Of a DNA stretch of 64,000 nt, positions 36,605 to 44,466 are shown in pieces. The DNA is from Oxalobacteraceae bacterium (GTDB lineage: Bacteria; Pseudomonadota; Gammaproteobacteria; Burkholderiales; Burkholderiaceae_D). Made by a program: the position numbers and the translations under genes. Position 1 is the first letter of the stretch. Each line of letters begins with the position of its first letter. The DNA lies in contig CANFLV010000009.1 in the NCBI GenBank assembly GCA_947448025.1, forward strand, positions 1-64,000, read 5' to 3'. The notes below the pieces were generated by a model. That model ran no database searches, was not told the origin of the DNA, and saw only the letters and a list, made by a program, of their open reading frames with translations.

Positions 36605-37762
36605 ATGAATTTCAAGTTGAAATCGCTCGTTGCCACTGCCATGCTCGGCTTATCGTTTGCCAGTATTGCTGCTGATCCAATCAAGATCGGCGTAGCGGGC
36701 CCATTCACAGGCGGCTCCGCTCCGATGGGCGTGTCGATGCGCGATGGCGTCAAGCTTGCCGTGACTGAAATCAATGCCAAAGGCGGTGTCCTCGGCCGTC
36801 AGATCCAGCTCATCGAGCGCGATGACGAAGCCAAGAACGAACGCGGCGTGCAGGTCGCCCAGGAATTGATCAACAAGGAAAAAGTCGCCGCTACCGTCGG
36901 CTATATCAACACCGGCGTGGCTCTGGCCTCGCAGCGCTTCTACCAGGAAGCCAAGATCCCGGTCATGAACAACGTTGCGACTGGCTCCATCGTTACCAAG
37001 CAATTCGCCGACCAGCCTGAAAACTACATTTTCCGCAACGCTGCCAACGATTCGATCCAGTCCGCGATGATCGTTGAAGAAGCCATCGTGCGCCGCAAGA
37101 TGACCAAGGTCGCGATCCTGGCCGATTCGACCAACTATGGTCAACTCGGTCGTGAAGATCTGGAAAAGGCGCTCGAGAAAAAAGGCATCAAGGCTGTCGC
37201 CATCGAGAAATACAACATCAAGGACGTCGACATGACGGCCCAGCTGTTGAAAGCCAAGGAAGCCGGTGCACAAGTCGTGATCACTTACGGTATCGGTCCT
37301 GAACTGGCGCAAATCGCCAACGGTATGGAAAAACTCGGCTGGAAAGTGCCAATGATGGGTAGCTGGACTCTGTCGATGGGTAACTTCATCGATAACGCCG
37401 GCAAGAATGGTGATGGCGCGCGTATGCCACAAACCTTCATCCAGGAAGGCAATACACCGAAGCGTAAAGCCTTCATCGACGCCTACGTCAAGACTTACAA
37501 GCCAACTGGCGGTCGTATTCCATCGCCAGTGTCCGCAGCCCAGGGCTATGACTCGATCTACCTGCTCGCCGCTGCGATGAAGCAAGCTGGATCTACAGAA
37601 GGCCCGAAAGTCCTGGCCGCTCTGGAAAGCCTGAACGAAAAAGTGGATGGTGTCGTGGCTTCCTACAACAAGCCTTTCAGCAAGACTGAGCATGAAGCCA
37701 TCGCTGCTTCCATGGTCACCTTTGGCGAAGTTAAAGACGGTCGCGTGATCCTCGCGAAGTAA
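36605..37762 (+). CDS. Branched-chain amino acid-type ABC transporter substrate-binding protein
   Basis: This periplasmic Leu/Ile/Val-type binding protein has 385 residues. The signal peptide is residues 1-22 (ending SIAAD). The fold-typical IKIGVAGPFTGGSAPMGVSMRDG and INAKGGVLGRQIQLIERDDEA segments follow. GGAG lies eight bases before the start. It is the first gene of a four-gene operon with LivH-, LivM/LivG- and LivF-type partners. Branched-chain amino acids are the default guess; related proteins bind amides and aromatic acids. Confidence 0.9.
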   Translation: MNFKLKSLVATAMLGLSFASIAADPIKIGVAGPFTGGSAPMGVSMRDGVKLAVTEINAKGGVLGRQIQLIERDDEAKNERGVQVAQELINKEKVAATVGYINTGVALASQRFYQEAKIPVMNNVATGSIVTKQFADQPENYIFRNAANDSIQSAMIVEEAIVRRKMTKVAILADSTNYGQLGREDLEKALEKKGIKAVAIEKYNIKDVDMTAQLLKAKEAGAQVVITYGIGPELAQIANGMEKLGWKVPMMGSWTLSMGNFIDNAGKNGDGARMPQTFIQEGNTPKRKAFIDAYVKTYKPTGGRIPSPVSAAQGYDSIYLLAAAMKQAGSTEGPKVLAALESLNEKVDGVVASYNKPFSKTEHEAIAASMVTFGEVKDGRVILAK

Positions 37763-37811
37763 GTTTCATGTGCGCCGGAATGGTCGACATCCGGCGTCGC
37801 ACTGTTTTATC

Positions 37812-37840
37812 GGCCAGTCTTTTTCAAGACTGGCCTTTTT
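37812..37840 (+). terminator. Terminator/attenuator inside the liv operon
   Basis: A 10-bp perfect stem (37812-37821 with 37826-37835) is followed by five T, in the 135-bp gap between the binding-protein gene and the first permease. A weaker imperfect hairpin precedes it (37769-37801). Partial termination here would keep the binding protein in excess over the membrane complex. Confidence 0.75.
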
Positions 37841-37897
37841 CTTGTCTGGTGGCGGGCCTTGGTGGTGCCGTCCTGACGCAGTCTTCCGGGTGAAATA

Positions 37898-38788
37898 ATG
37901 GAAATTCTCTTACAGCTAATAATCAGTGGTATCGCGTTAGGCATGATTTACGCGGTGATCGCTTTCGGTTATCAATTAACCTTTGCCACCTCCGGCACGC
38001 TGAACTTTGGCCAGGGCGAAGCCTTGATGCTGGGCGCATTGGTGGGCTTGAGCCTGGTGGGCAATATCCACGGCGGCCCCTACATGAGTTACATGCTGAT
38101 GATCCCCTTCGTCATCATGTTTGGCGCGCTGCAAGGCGTCATCGTTGAATGGATCGGCGTACGTCCGGCCATCAAGATCAAGTCCGAATTCGGCTGGATC
38201 ATGTCGACGATTGCCCTGGCGATCATCGCCAAGAACGTCGCAGAAAATATCTGGGGCAAGGATGATTTGACCTTCCCTTCACCATTGTCGGCAGCACCGC
38301 TGAAATTCCTCGGCGCGAATGTGCAGCCGATGCAGATCGCCGTTGTGCTCGGCGCGCTGGCGATGATGGCCGCGGTCGAACTGTTCAACCGCAAATCGAT
38401 TTACGGCAAAGCGGTCGTTGCGACTTCGAATGACCGTGACGCTGCCGGCCTGATGGGCATCAATACCAGTGTCGTGATCACCTTCTCGTATGCACTGTCA
38501 TCCGCGACAGCGGCCTTTGCCGGCGTGCTGGTGGCACCGTTGACACTGACCGGCGCGACCATGGGCACGGCGCTCGGCCTGAAAGCCTTTGCGGTAGCGA
38601 TTATTGGTGGCCTGACTTCGGGCATGGGCGCCATCGTCGGCGGCCTGATCCTGGGCATCGCTGAAACGACGACGGGCTTCTATATTTCCACTGGCTACAA
38701 GGAAGTGCCTGGCCTCGTATTGCTGTTGCTGGTATTGGCGATCAAGCCAGCCGGCCTGTTCGGCAAAGCTGCCATCAAGAAAGTCTGA
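37898..38788 (+). CDS. livH: Branched-chain-type ABC permease (LivH)
   Basis: This 296-residue permease has about eight spans. The family pattern is clear: LLQLIISGIALGMIYAVIAFG at the start, TLNFGQGEALMLGAL after the second span, and DRDAAGLMGINTSVVITFSYALSSATAAFAGVL in the coupling region. It ends with LVLAIKPAGLFGK. It pairs with the next gene's permease half. Only two bases separate the two genes. Confidence 0.9.
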   Translation: MEILLQLIISGIALGMIYAVIAFGYQLTFATSGTLNFGQGEALMLGALVGLSLVGNIHGGPYMSYMLMIPFVIMFGALQGVIVEWIGVRPAIKIKSEFGWIMSTIALAIIAKNVAENIWGKDDLTFPSPLSAAPLKFLGANVQPMQIAVVLGALAMMAAVELFNRKSIYGKAVVATSNDRDAAGLMGINTSVVITFSYALSSATAAFAGVLVAPLTLTGATMGTALGLKAFAVAIIGGLTSGMGAIVGGLILGIAETTTGFYISTGYKEVPGLVLLLLVLAIKPAGLFGKAAIKKV

Positions 38789-38790
38789 TC

Positions 38791-40740
38791 ATGAACAAGA
38801 AAATCTTAGCCATCGCCGTGCTCGGCATCGCCGCATTGGGCATATTCCCGATGCTGGTACATAATCCTTATTATATTCACCTGTTTGAAACGATCCTGAT
38901 CTACGCGATCCTGCTGTTCGGCCTCGATATCGTGGTCGGCTATACCGGTCAGGTCTCACTGGGTCACGCCGGCCTGTTCGGCATCGGCTCGTATGTCACC
39001 GGTGTGCTCGTGTTCAAGTTTGGCGTACCGTTTTACTTCGCCATTGCCGCCAGTATCGGCGTGACTGCCGGCTTCGGTGCCTTGCTGGCCTTGCCGGCCT
39101 TGCGCGTGACCGGTCCTTACCTGGCCATGGTCACGCTCGCGTTCGGCACGATCATCCAGATCCTGATTAACGAAATGACCTTCCTCACCGAAGGTCCGCT
39201 CGGCATCAAGATCAGCAAACCACTGCTGTTTGGCACCAAGCTGTCCGAAGTCGGTTATTACTACCTCGTCGCCGGCCTGATGGTCTTGTCGCTGATCCTC
39301 GTGCATCGCATCCTGAAGTCAAACCTCGGTCGCGCATTCGAAGCCTTGCGTGACAGCCCGATCGCCTCCGATTGCATGGGCGTTTCGGTGTATCGCTACA
39401 AAGTCTATGCCTTCGTCATCAGCGCCGGTTTTGCCGGTCTGGCGGGTAGCCTGTACGCGTATTCGGAAGAATACATTTCGCCGAACACGTATAACTTCGA
39501 ACTGACGATCCTGTTCCTGCTGGCCGTCATCATGGGTGGTCGCAAGACGCGCTCCGGATCGCTCATCGGTGCGCTGATCGTGGTCATGTTGCCTAGCCTT
39601 TTGGCTGACATCGAACTGTTCCGCCAGATCGCTACTGTCGCCGCTGTCCTGGGCGTACTCGGCTCGGCTTTCCTGCTCGCAAAAGGCCGCAAGTCTGCAC
39701 GCGATGTGGCTGTCCCTGTCGTCGCCACTGTCGGCATGGCCGTGTTTGCCTACCAGCTCGAGAACATCACGGACTGGCGCCTGACGGTGTTTGGCCTGAT
39801 GACCTTGTTCGTCGTTTACTACCTGCAAGACGGTATCGTCGGCTTCCTGCGCAACATGACGGGCAAGTCGGCAGTACACGATGCTTCGCTGATTGTTAAG
39901 AGCCATGTCGATCCGTTTGCCGGCGCCAAGGCTGGCACCAAAGGCGGCGGAACGCTGCTGCAAGCTGACCAGATCCTGATGCAGTTCGGCGGCCTGAAGG
40001 CACTCAATCAAGTCAACCTGCATATCGTCAAAGGCACGGTCCACGGTCTGATCGGCCCTAACGGTTCCGGCAAGAGCACGATGATGAATGTGCTGACCGG
40101 CATTTACAAACCGACCGCTGGTGCAGTCGAATTCGGCGGCGCGATCATTTCCGGCAAAACACCGTCGGAAATCGCGCTCGGCGGCGTCGCCCGTACCTTC
40201 CAGAACGTGCAGCTGTTCGGCGAAATGACCGCGACAGAAAACGTGCTGGTCGGCTTGCACAATACCTTCAAGAGCAATGTGCTGGACGTAATGCTGCAGA
40301 CACCGCGCTATCGTCGTGAAGAGCAAAGCGCACGTGAACGTGCGGCGAGCATCCTCGACTTCGTTGGTCTGGCTGACTTGGCCAATGAAGAAGCGCGCAA
40401 TCTGCCATACGGCAAACAGCGCCTGCTTGAAATCGGTCGTGCATTGGGTCTCAACCCGCAGCTTTTGTTGCTCGACGAGCCAGCAGCCGGCCTGACCGCA
40501 CCAGACATCAAGGAATTGATAGCCATCATCCGCAAGATCCGCGATCACGGCATCACGATCATCCTGATCGAACATCACATGGACGTCGTGATGTCGATTT
40601 GCGATACGGTCACGGTGCTCGATTTCGGCCAGAAGATCGCCGAAGGCACGCCAGCAGTGGTGCAAGCCGATCCGAAGGTCATCGAAGCGTATCTCGGCGG
40701 CAGTGCCGAAGAACTCTCTGCACCTGCAGCGGCACACTAA
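38791..40740 (+). CDS. Fused branched-chain-type ABC permease-ATPase (LivM-LivG)
   Basis: This 649-residue fusion has a LivM-type permease in residues about 1-300 (YTGQVSLGHAGLFGIGSYVTGVL; SPIASDCMGVSVYRYKVYAFVISAGFAGLAGSLYA). Extra hydrophobic spans follow at about 300-350, then a linker, then a LivG-type ATPase from about 390. The ATPase has Walker A GPNGSGKS (about residue 423), LPYGKQRLLEIGRAL in place of the classical signature, LLLDEPAAGL and the HHMDVVMSICDTV switch region. Single-chain fusions of this kind replace separate livM and livG genes. The reading frame is intact. Confidence 0.9.
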   Translation: MNKKILAIAVLGIAALGIFPMLVHNPYYIHLFETILIYAILLFGLDIVVGYTGQVSLGHAGLFGIGSYVTGVLVFKFGVPFYFAIAASIGVTAGFGALLALPALRVTGPYLAMVTLAFGTIIQILINEMTFLTEGPLGIKISKPLLFGTKLSEVGYYYLVAGLMVLSLILVHRILKSNLGRAFEALRDSPIASDCMGVSVYRYKVYAFVISAGFAGLAGSLYAYSEEYISPNTYNFELTILFLLAVIMGGRKTRSGSLIGALIVVMLPSLLADIELFRQIATVAAVLGVLGSAFLLAKGRKSARDVAVPVVATVGMAVFAYQLENITDWRLTVFGLMTLFVVYYLQDGIVGFLRNMTGKSAVHDASLIVKSHVDPFAGAKAGTKGGGTLLQADQILMQFGGLKALNQVNLHIVKGTVHGLIGPNGSGKSTMMNVLTGIYKPTAGAVEFGGAIISGKTPSEIALGGVARTFQNVQLFGEMTATENVLVGLHNTFKSNVLDVMLQTPRYRREEQSARERAASILDFVGLADLANEEARNLPYGKQRLLEIGRALGLNPQLLLLDEPAAGLTAPDIKELIAIIRKIRDHGITIILIEHHMDVVMSICDTVTVLDFGQKIAEGTPAVVQADPKVIEAYLGGSAEELSAPAAAH

Positions 40741-40752
40741 GGACATACCGAC

Positions 40753-41481
40753 ATGTTGAAAATTTCAAATTTACATGCCGCATACGGCAAAGTCGAAGTC
40801 CTGCACGGTATTTCACTCGAAGTCCCGAAAGGCAAACTGGTCACCCTGATCGGCTCCAATGGCGCCGGCAAGACCACCACCATGCGCGCCATTTCCGGCA
40901 TGCTGAAACCAAAGGGCGGCACGGTCACGCTGGCCGGCAATGACATCACCGGCCAGGATTCGCACAAGATCGCCCGTGCGGGTCTGGCGCATTCGCCGGA
41001 AGGCCGACGCGTGTTCGCCACGATGTCGGTCACCGATAACCTGCTGCTGGGCGCCTTCCCGCGCTTCACACGGGCCCGTCCGAAAGGCGACATCGCAGCC
41101 GATCTGGAGCGCGCACTGGAAATGTTTCCGCGCCTGAAAGAGCGTCAGCATCAGTTAGCCGGCACCTTGTCCGGCGGCGAACAGCAAATGCTGGCCATGG
41201 CCCGCGCCGTGATGCTGAACCCGGAAGTGATTTTGCTCGATGAGCCTTCGATGGGTCTGGCGCCGATTCTGGTCGAAGAAGTCTTCCGCATCATTTCGCG
41301 CCTGAAGTCGGAAGGCGTGACGATGCTGCTGGTGGAGCAATTCGCCGCGGCTGCGCTCAATGTCGCCGACTACGGTTATGTGCTCGAGAATGGCAGCATC
41401 TCGGTGCATGGTCCGGCCGACAAGCTCAAGCATGATCCGGCGGTGATTGCGGCTTATTTGGGTGGTGGGTCGTCGCACTAA
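40753..41481 (+). CDS. livF: Branched-chain-type ABC ATPase (LivF)
   Basis: This 242-residue ATPase is the second one of the system. It shows Walker A GSNGAGKT (about residues 36-43), the signature LSGGEQQM and Walker B VILLDEPSMGLAP, followed by LLVEQFAAAALNVADYGYVLENG. AGGA lies upstream of the start. It follows the fused permease-ATPase by 12 bases and is the last operon gene before a strong terminator. Confidence 0.92.
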   Translation: MLKISNLHAAYGKVEVLHGISLEVPKGKLVTLIGSNGAGKTTTMRAISGMLKPKGGTVTLAGNDITGQDSHKIARAGLAHSPEGRRVFATMSVTDNLLLGAFPRFTRARPKGDIAADLERALEMFPRLKERQHQLAGTLSGGEQQMLAMARAVMLNPEVILLDEPSMGLAPILVEEVFRIISRLKSEGVTMLLVEQFAAAALNVADYGYVLENGSISVHGPADKLKHDPAVIAAYLGGGSSH

Positions 41482-41504
41482 GTCAGAGTTAGCTGAAAAA
41501 AATG

Positions 41505-41541
41505 AAAGAGCCCGGGTCGAGTTGAACCGGGCTCTTTTTTT
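41505..41541 (+). terminator. Rho-independent terminator of the liv operon
   Basis: An 11-bp perfect stem (41505-41515 with 41527-41537) is followed by a long T run. It lies 24 bases after the livF stop codon. Confidence 0.92.
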
Positions 41542-41649
41542 ATCTGGACGGGATAAGGTGTGATGCACACCGCTGACTAATATTTTGCGACAGCCGTCCC
41601 AATGGATTAGTATCAGGCCATTATGGCGACTTCTATGCCCGGCATCCGC

Positions 41650-41864
41650 CCTGCGCGCCACATCCCTGCTGACTTTTTTAGGGATGTGGCGCGCAGGCCG
41701 GATACCTCTGACAGTCCAGCGTGACGCAGCCAGCGACCCAGCTGGATGGGGTTTTGAATTAGTCGCGCTTCGACGCAGGCCCCAGAGGCAGGGCTATCGG
41801 GCGCCGCCAGGCTTAACAAGTCACCAGTCTGGTGGCGCCCGATAGCCCTGTCTCGATCTGATGA
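41650..41864. repeat. Dispersed two-hairpin repeat, copy 2
   Basis: This copy has the same architecture as 1-215. Hairpin A pairs 41650-41667 with 41680-41697 (18 bp perfect). Hairpin B pairs 41785-41810 with 41829-41854 (26 bp with two G-T pairs). Relative to copy 1, stem A carries a C-G to A-T change and stem B a G-C to C-G flip, both keeping the pairing. It sits between the liv terminator and a decayed toxin-antitoxin locus. A chance open frame through it shows mostly amino-acid-changing differences, so it is not coding. Confidence 0.85.
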
Positions 41865-41954
41865 GGTGGCCGTCCGGCGCTCAATCTGATCAAGCCGCGT
41901 TTCCCAGAGCGGCACACCCGCAAGCCACTAACTTAATGGCATTAGAATAAGTCC

Positions 41955-42074
41955 ATGCTTACCGTCGCCGAATTATCGGAATTCATACGCTCAGACTTTT
42001 CCGAGGCTGAACGCAATGAACTGGCCGGACTCACCATCTTGCTGGTGCAGGCCTGGCAAAGGAAACAGAAATGA
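41955..42074 (+). pseudogene. Internally deleted RelE/HigB-type toxin remnant
   Basis: This 39-codon frame overlaps the antitoxin gene by four bases (ATGA), exactly the arrangement of intact toxin-antitoxin pairs. The first 12 residues (MLTVAELSEFIR) resemble the N-terminus of RelE/HigB toxins found with this antitoxin. The rest (SDFSEAERNELAGLTILLVQ) resembles their last 25-30 residues. The roughly 70-residue catalytic middle is missing in frame. The family resemblance is from memory, not from a search. A genuine small protein cannot be excluded. Confidence 0.6.
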
Positions 42075-42373
42075 CAAAAGCATTTTTAAGCATTAAACAA
42101 GGCCTGCTTGAAGCAATAGGGCATGCAGAAGGTCGGGTACCGGAGACACGGGTTCACCGTCCTCGACCGGTGGACGTGAAAGCCCTACGCTCGAAAGTCG
42201 GCATGACACAGGAACAGTTTTCAGCGCGCTTCGGATTTTCGACCGCGACCTTGCGTCATTGGGAGCGAGGTGATCGCGCACCGCATGGCGCGGCACTGGT
42301 ACTGCTGAATGTGATAGCTCACAATCCGACGGCAGTCATTGAGGCACTAACGTTCGAGGCGGCGGCTCATTGA
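42071..42373 (+). CDS. HTH-type antitoxin/transcriptional regulator (NadS/HigA-like)
   Basis: This 100-residue protein has a C-terminal helix-turn-helix (residues about 38-85: RSKVGMTQEQFSARFGFSTATLRHWERGDRAP). The N-terminal SIKQGLLEAIGHAEG segment and the VDVKALRSKVGMTQEQF stretch are typical of antitoxins paired with RelE/HigB-type toxins. Its partner upstream is reduced to 39 codons, so it probably survives as an orphan regulator. Its 3' end overlaps the convergent MazE-like gene by seven bases. Confidence 0.82.
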   Translation: MTKAFLSIKQGLLEAIGHAEGRVPETRVHRPRPVDVKALRSKVGMTQEQFSARFGFSTATLRHWERGDRAPHGAALVLLNVIAHNPTAVIEALTFEAAAH

Positions 42374-42612
42374 TTTGCAGACAACGTCAGCATGAATTCG
42401 CCACCATGCACCTCCGGGTCAAACATCGCCAGCTTATGTGCCAATGTCAGCTTGGGCGCGCCTGTAGGCGTCATCATCACGCCAGACGCATGCAGGCTCA
42501 ATTGAATGGACTGGCCCAAGGTGAAATGGGCAGACCGGACAAGCTCAGAAGGTATCCGTATCGCGAGACCGTTGCCCCATTGCTCAATCTTCATATCTGC
42601 TGTTTTACCCAT
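42367..42612 (-). CDS. AbrB/MazE-family antitoxin without a toxin partner
   Basis: This 81-residue protein has a SpoVT-AbrB DNA-binding domain in residues about 7-50 (MKIEQWGNGLAIRIPSELV). The C-terminal part (KLTLAHKLAMFDPEVHGGEF) resembles the toxin-binding tail of PemI/MazE antitoxins. GGAGG precedes the start. The position where mazF should follow is occupied by the convergent HTH gene, and no MazF-like frame exists nearby, so it is an orphan. Confidence 0.8.
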   Translation of the reverse strand: MGKTADMKIEQWGNGLAIRIPSELVRSAHFTLGQSIQLSLHASGVMMTPTGAPKLTLAHKLAMFDPEVHGGEFMLTLSANQ

Positions 42613-42637
42613 ACCACCTCCGCTGATAAACGACTCT

Positions 42638-42665
42638 AGTATAGAGCTGCAGCGCTCTTGGTCAA
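42638..42665 (-). promoter_or_regulatory. Sigma-70 promoter of the mazE-like gene
   Basis: On the minus strand TTGACC (42660-42665) and TATACT (42638-42643) are separated by 16 bases, 26 bases upstream of the mazE-like start codon. A good match to consensus. Confidence 0.65.
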
Positions 42666-42690
42666 CATGTCCCAGTATACTTCGCAGGGC

Positions 42691-43539
42691 TCAATGCGCA
42701 GTAAAGAATCGTTCCACCGTCTCGTACGCCACCTGCTGCAAAAACGCCGCCGTCTCACGATCAATCGCACCGTAGTAATCGTAACTATTACCCACAGGTG
42801 AAATGCCATACACGCTGGCCAGCACAGTACAGGCCGCCAGATAGGTGCCGGCCATGCTGGGGTGACTGCCATCGATTTTATTGTGCAGCTGAAGTCCGGG
42901 GCGACGGCGATAGGCTTCTTCGAAGGCCAAACCTACCGGGATCACCAGCGCCTGCACTTCATTGCCGACAGCGACATACGCGTCTTCCGTAAGACGCATA
43001 TTTTCCGGCCTGGCGTGGGCGTGGGGCGCGACATAGGCTGGCGTCATGTACAACGCGAGTTTTGCACCGCGCGAAGTCACCACCTGATTGGCCTCCAGTA
43101 CGGCGCGCTGGAATGCGGCGCGACGACGCTCGGACAAGGGCTCACCGCTGCCCCCCTGCAAAATCACCAGCTCGAAGGGCTGCTTGACGCCCAGGCGACC
43201 TACCTGCGTGAGGTAATCCACATTATGCTGCGCCAATGACGCACCACCGATCGTGGCCGATTTGAAATCAATACGCTTCTCTCGAAGCGGTTCAGCAATT
43301 GCCAGCATGCGGGCGACATGGTTATGCAGGCTGTCGTTGTAATAGAAGTAGCTGTTGCCCACAAACAGAACGCGCATGGGCATGTCGATCTGCGGTGCTT
43401 TTACCAGCGGCTGTGCAGCGAAACAGAATGCCTGCAGCAAGGTCAGCAGCAGCGCGACGATGAGCGAAGAGCTTTTTCGGGCGAATGCAGAAGTGTTCAG
43501 AATAGTCTCCGGTAGGGACAATGAGTATGGACCATGCAA
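42691..43539 (-). CDS. Exported SGNH-hydrolase-like protein
   Basis: This 282-residue protein has a hydrophobic export signal (about residues 25-42, LIVALLLTLLQAFCFAA) behind a long basic N-region. The mature part opens with MRVLFVGNSYFYYN, a GDS-like block I with Asn in place of Asp before the catalytic Ser. TIGGASL (block II-like), VILQGGSGEP and the C-terminal DGSHPSMAGTYLAA (Asp and His of the triad) follow. It lies nine bases downstream of the IclR regulator gene on the same strand, so they may be co-transcribed. It is a predicted esterase; the substrate is unknown. Confidence 0.75.
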   Translation of the reverse strand: MHGPYSLSLPETILNTSAFARKSSSLIVALLLTLLQAFCFAAQPLVKAPQIDMPMRVLFVGNSYFYYNDSLHNHVARMLAIAEPLREKRIDFKSATIGGASLAQHNVDYLTQVGRLGVKQPFELVILQGGSGEPLSERRRAAFQRAVLEANQVVTSRGAKLALYMTPAYVAPHAHARPENMRLTEDAYVAVGNEVQALVIPVGLAFEEAYRRRPGLQLHNKIDGSHPSMAGTYLAACTVLASVYGISPVGNSYDYYGAIDRETAAFLQQVAYETVERFFTAH

Positions 43540-43548
43540 TCGCCGCTG

Positions 43549-44322
43549 TCATTGATGCAGTAACTCCGCCACTTCACGTGCCGCATTTTTCAGCAGCGGC
43601 AGAATTTCATTCACCCGTGCCGGCACCATGCGCGCGCTGGTCGCCGCGACCGTGACCGCTGCGATCGGCAAACCGGTCGCGCTCATCACCGGCAAACCCA
43701 TGGCCGTCACACCCGGCACAGCACGATTACCGATCAAGGCATAACCCGCTTCGCGCGCACGGCTCCAGTGCTCCAGCATTTGCTCGGCATCGAGCTCACC
43801 GTAAATGCTCAATCTTGGTGCGATCGCCTCAATGATCTGCGTCACTTCGGCCAGCGGTAATGCGCTCAACAAGGCCAGTCCACCGGCATTCACGCCCAGC
43901 GGCTGGCGCGCACCGACCGGCACCGCCGGCGTCTGGATTGGGTATGTTCCTTGCTTACGTGCAATGCAAACAGCATCGTTACCGCTGCGTACAAACAGGA
44001 AGGCCGTGTCGCAGGTCTGCTCGGCCAGACGGCTCAGCGCCGACTCGCAAATATCGCGCAGGTTGAATTGATGCGAGGCCGCCAGGCCCAGCTCGAACAG
44101 CAATGAGCCGAGACTGTAACGGCGCGACTCCGGATGCTGTGTCAGCATGCCTTCGGCGGTGAGCGCCTTGAGCAGGCGATGCGCCGTCGGACGCTCCAGC
44201 TGCATTTGCTCGGCGATGTCGACTAAGCGCATGCCGGGAGCGGGCTGGGTCGCTACCAGTTTGAGTGCGCGAATGGCGCGGCGGATCGTTTGTGCGCCCG
44301 ACGAGGCGGCTGGCTTGTCCAT
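43549..44322 (-). CDS. IclR-family transcriptional regulator
   Basis: This 257-residue regulator has an N-terminal winged helix (residues about 8-70: LVDIAEQMQLERPTAHRLLKALTAEGMLTQH). A C-terminal IclR ligand domain follows (about 85-250: GSLLFELGLAASHQFNLRDIC; GVTAMGLPVMSATGLPIAAVTVAATSAR). The start at 44322 (MDKPAASSG) is preferred over an ATG four codons upstream. It is divergent from the deacetylase-Liv-amidase operon, and a 12-bp inverted operator pair lies between the genes, so it most probably controls that operon and itself. Confidence 0.9.
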   Translation of the reverse strand: MDKPAASSGAQTIRRAIRALKLVATQPAPGMRLVDIAEQMQLERPTAHRLLKALTAEGMLTQHPESRRYSLGSLLFELGLAASHQFNLRDICESALSRLAEQTCDTAFLFVRSGNDAVCIARKQGTYPIQTPAVPVGARQPLGVNAGGLALLSALPLAEVTQIIEAIAPRLSIYGELDAEQMLEHWSRAREAGYALIGNRAVPGVTAMGLPVMSATGLPIAAVTVAATSARMVPARVNEILPLLKNAAREVAELLHQ

Positions 44323-44378
44323 GATTACCCTCACAAAAAAATTAAATGATCCATATAGTGGAACTTTATTGAATCCGG

Positions 44379-44408
44379 TTGACGCATGTTATTGCTGAAA
44401 CATATGAT
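44379..44408 (+). promoter_or_regulatory. Sigma-70 promoter of the deacetylase-Liv-amidase operon
   Basis: TTGACG (44379-44384) and TATGAT (44403-44408) are separated by 18 bases. It lies between the two operator half-sites. The start codon is about 60 bases downstream and has no clear ribosome-binding site. Confidence 0.6.
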
Positions 44409-44424
44409 GATTTTAAGCGATTGG

Positions 44425-44452
44425 CATTGAAAACCCATTGATACATCATTGA
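44425..44452. repeat. Three CATTGA repeats with an 11-bp period
   Basis: CATTGA occurs at 44425-44430, 44436-44441 and 44447-44452, exactly one helical turn apart, between the promoter and the right operator half-site. It could be part of the regulator's binding region. Confidence 0.6.
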
Positions 44453-44466
44453 AACAATTCCACTAT

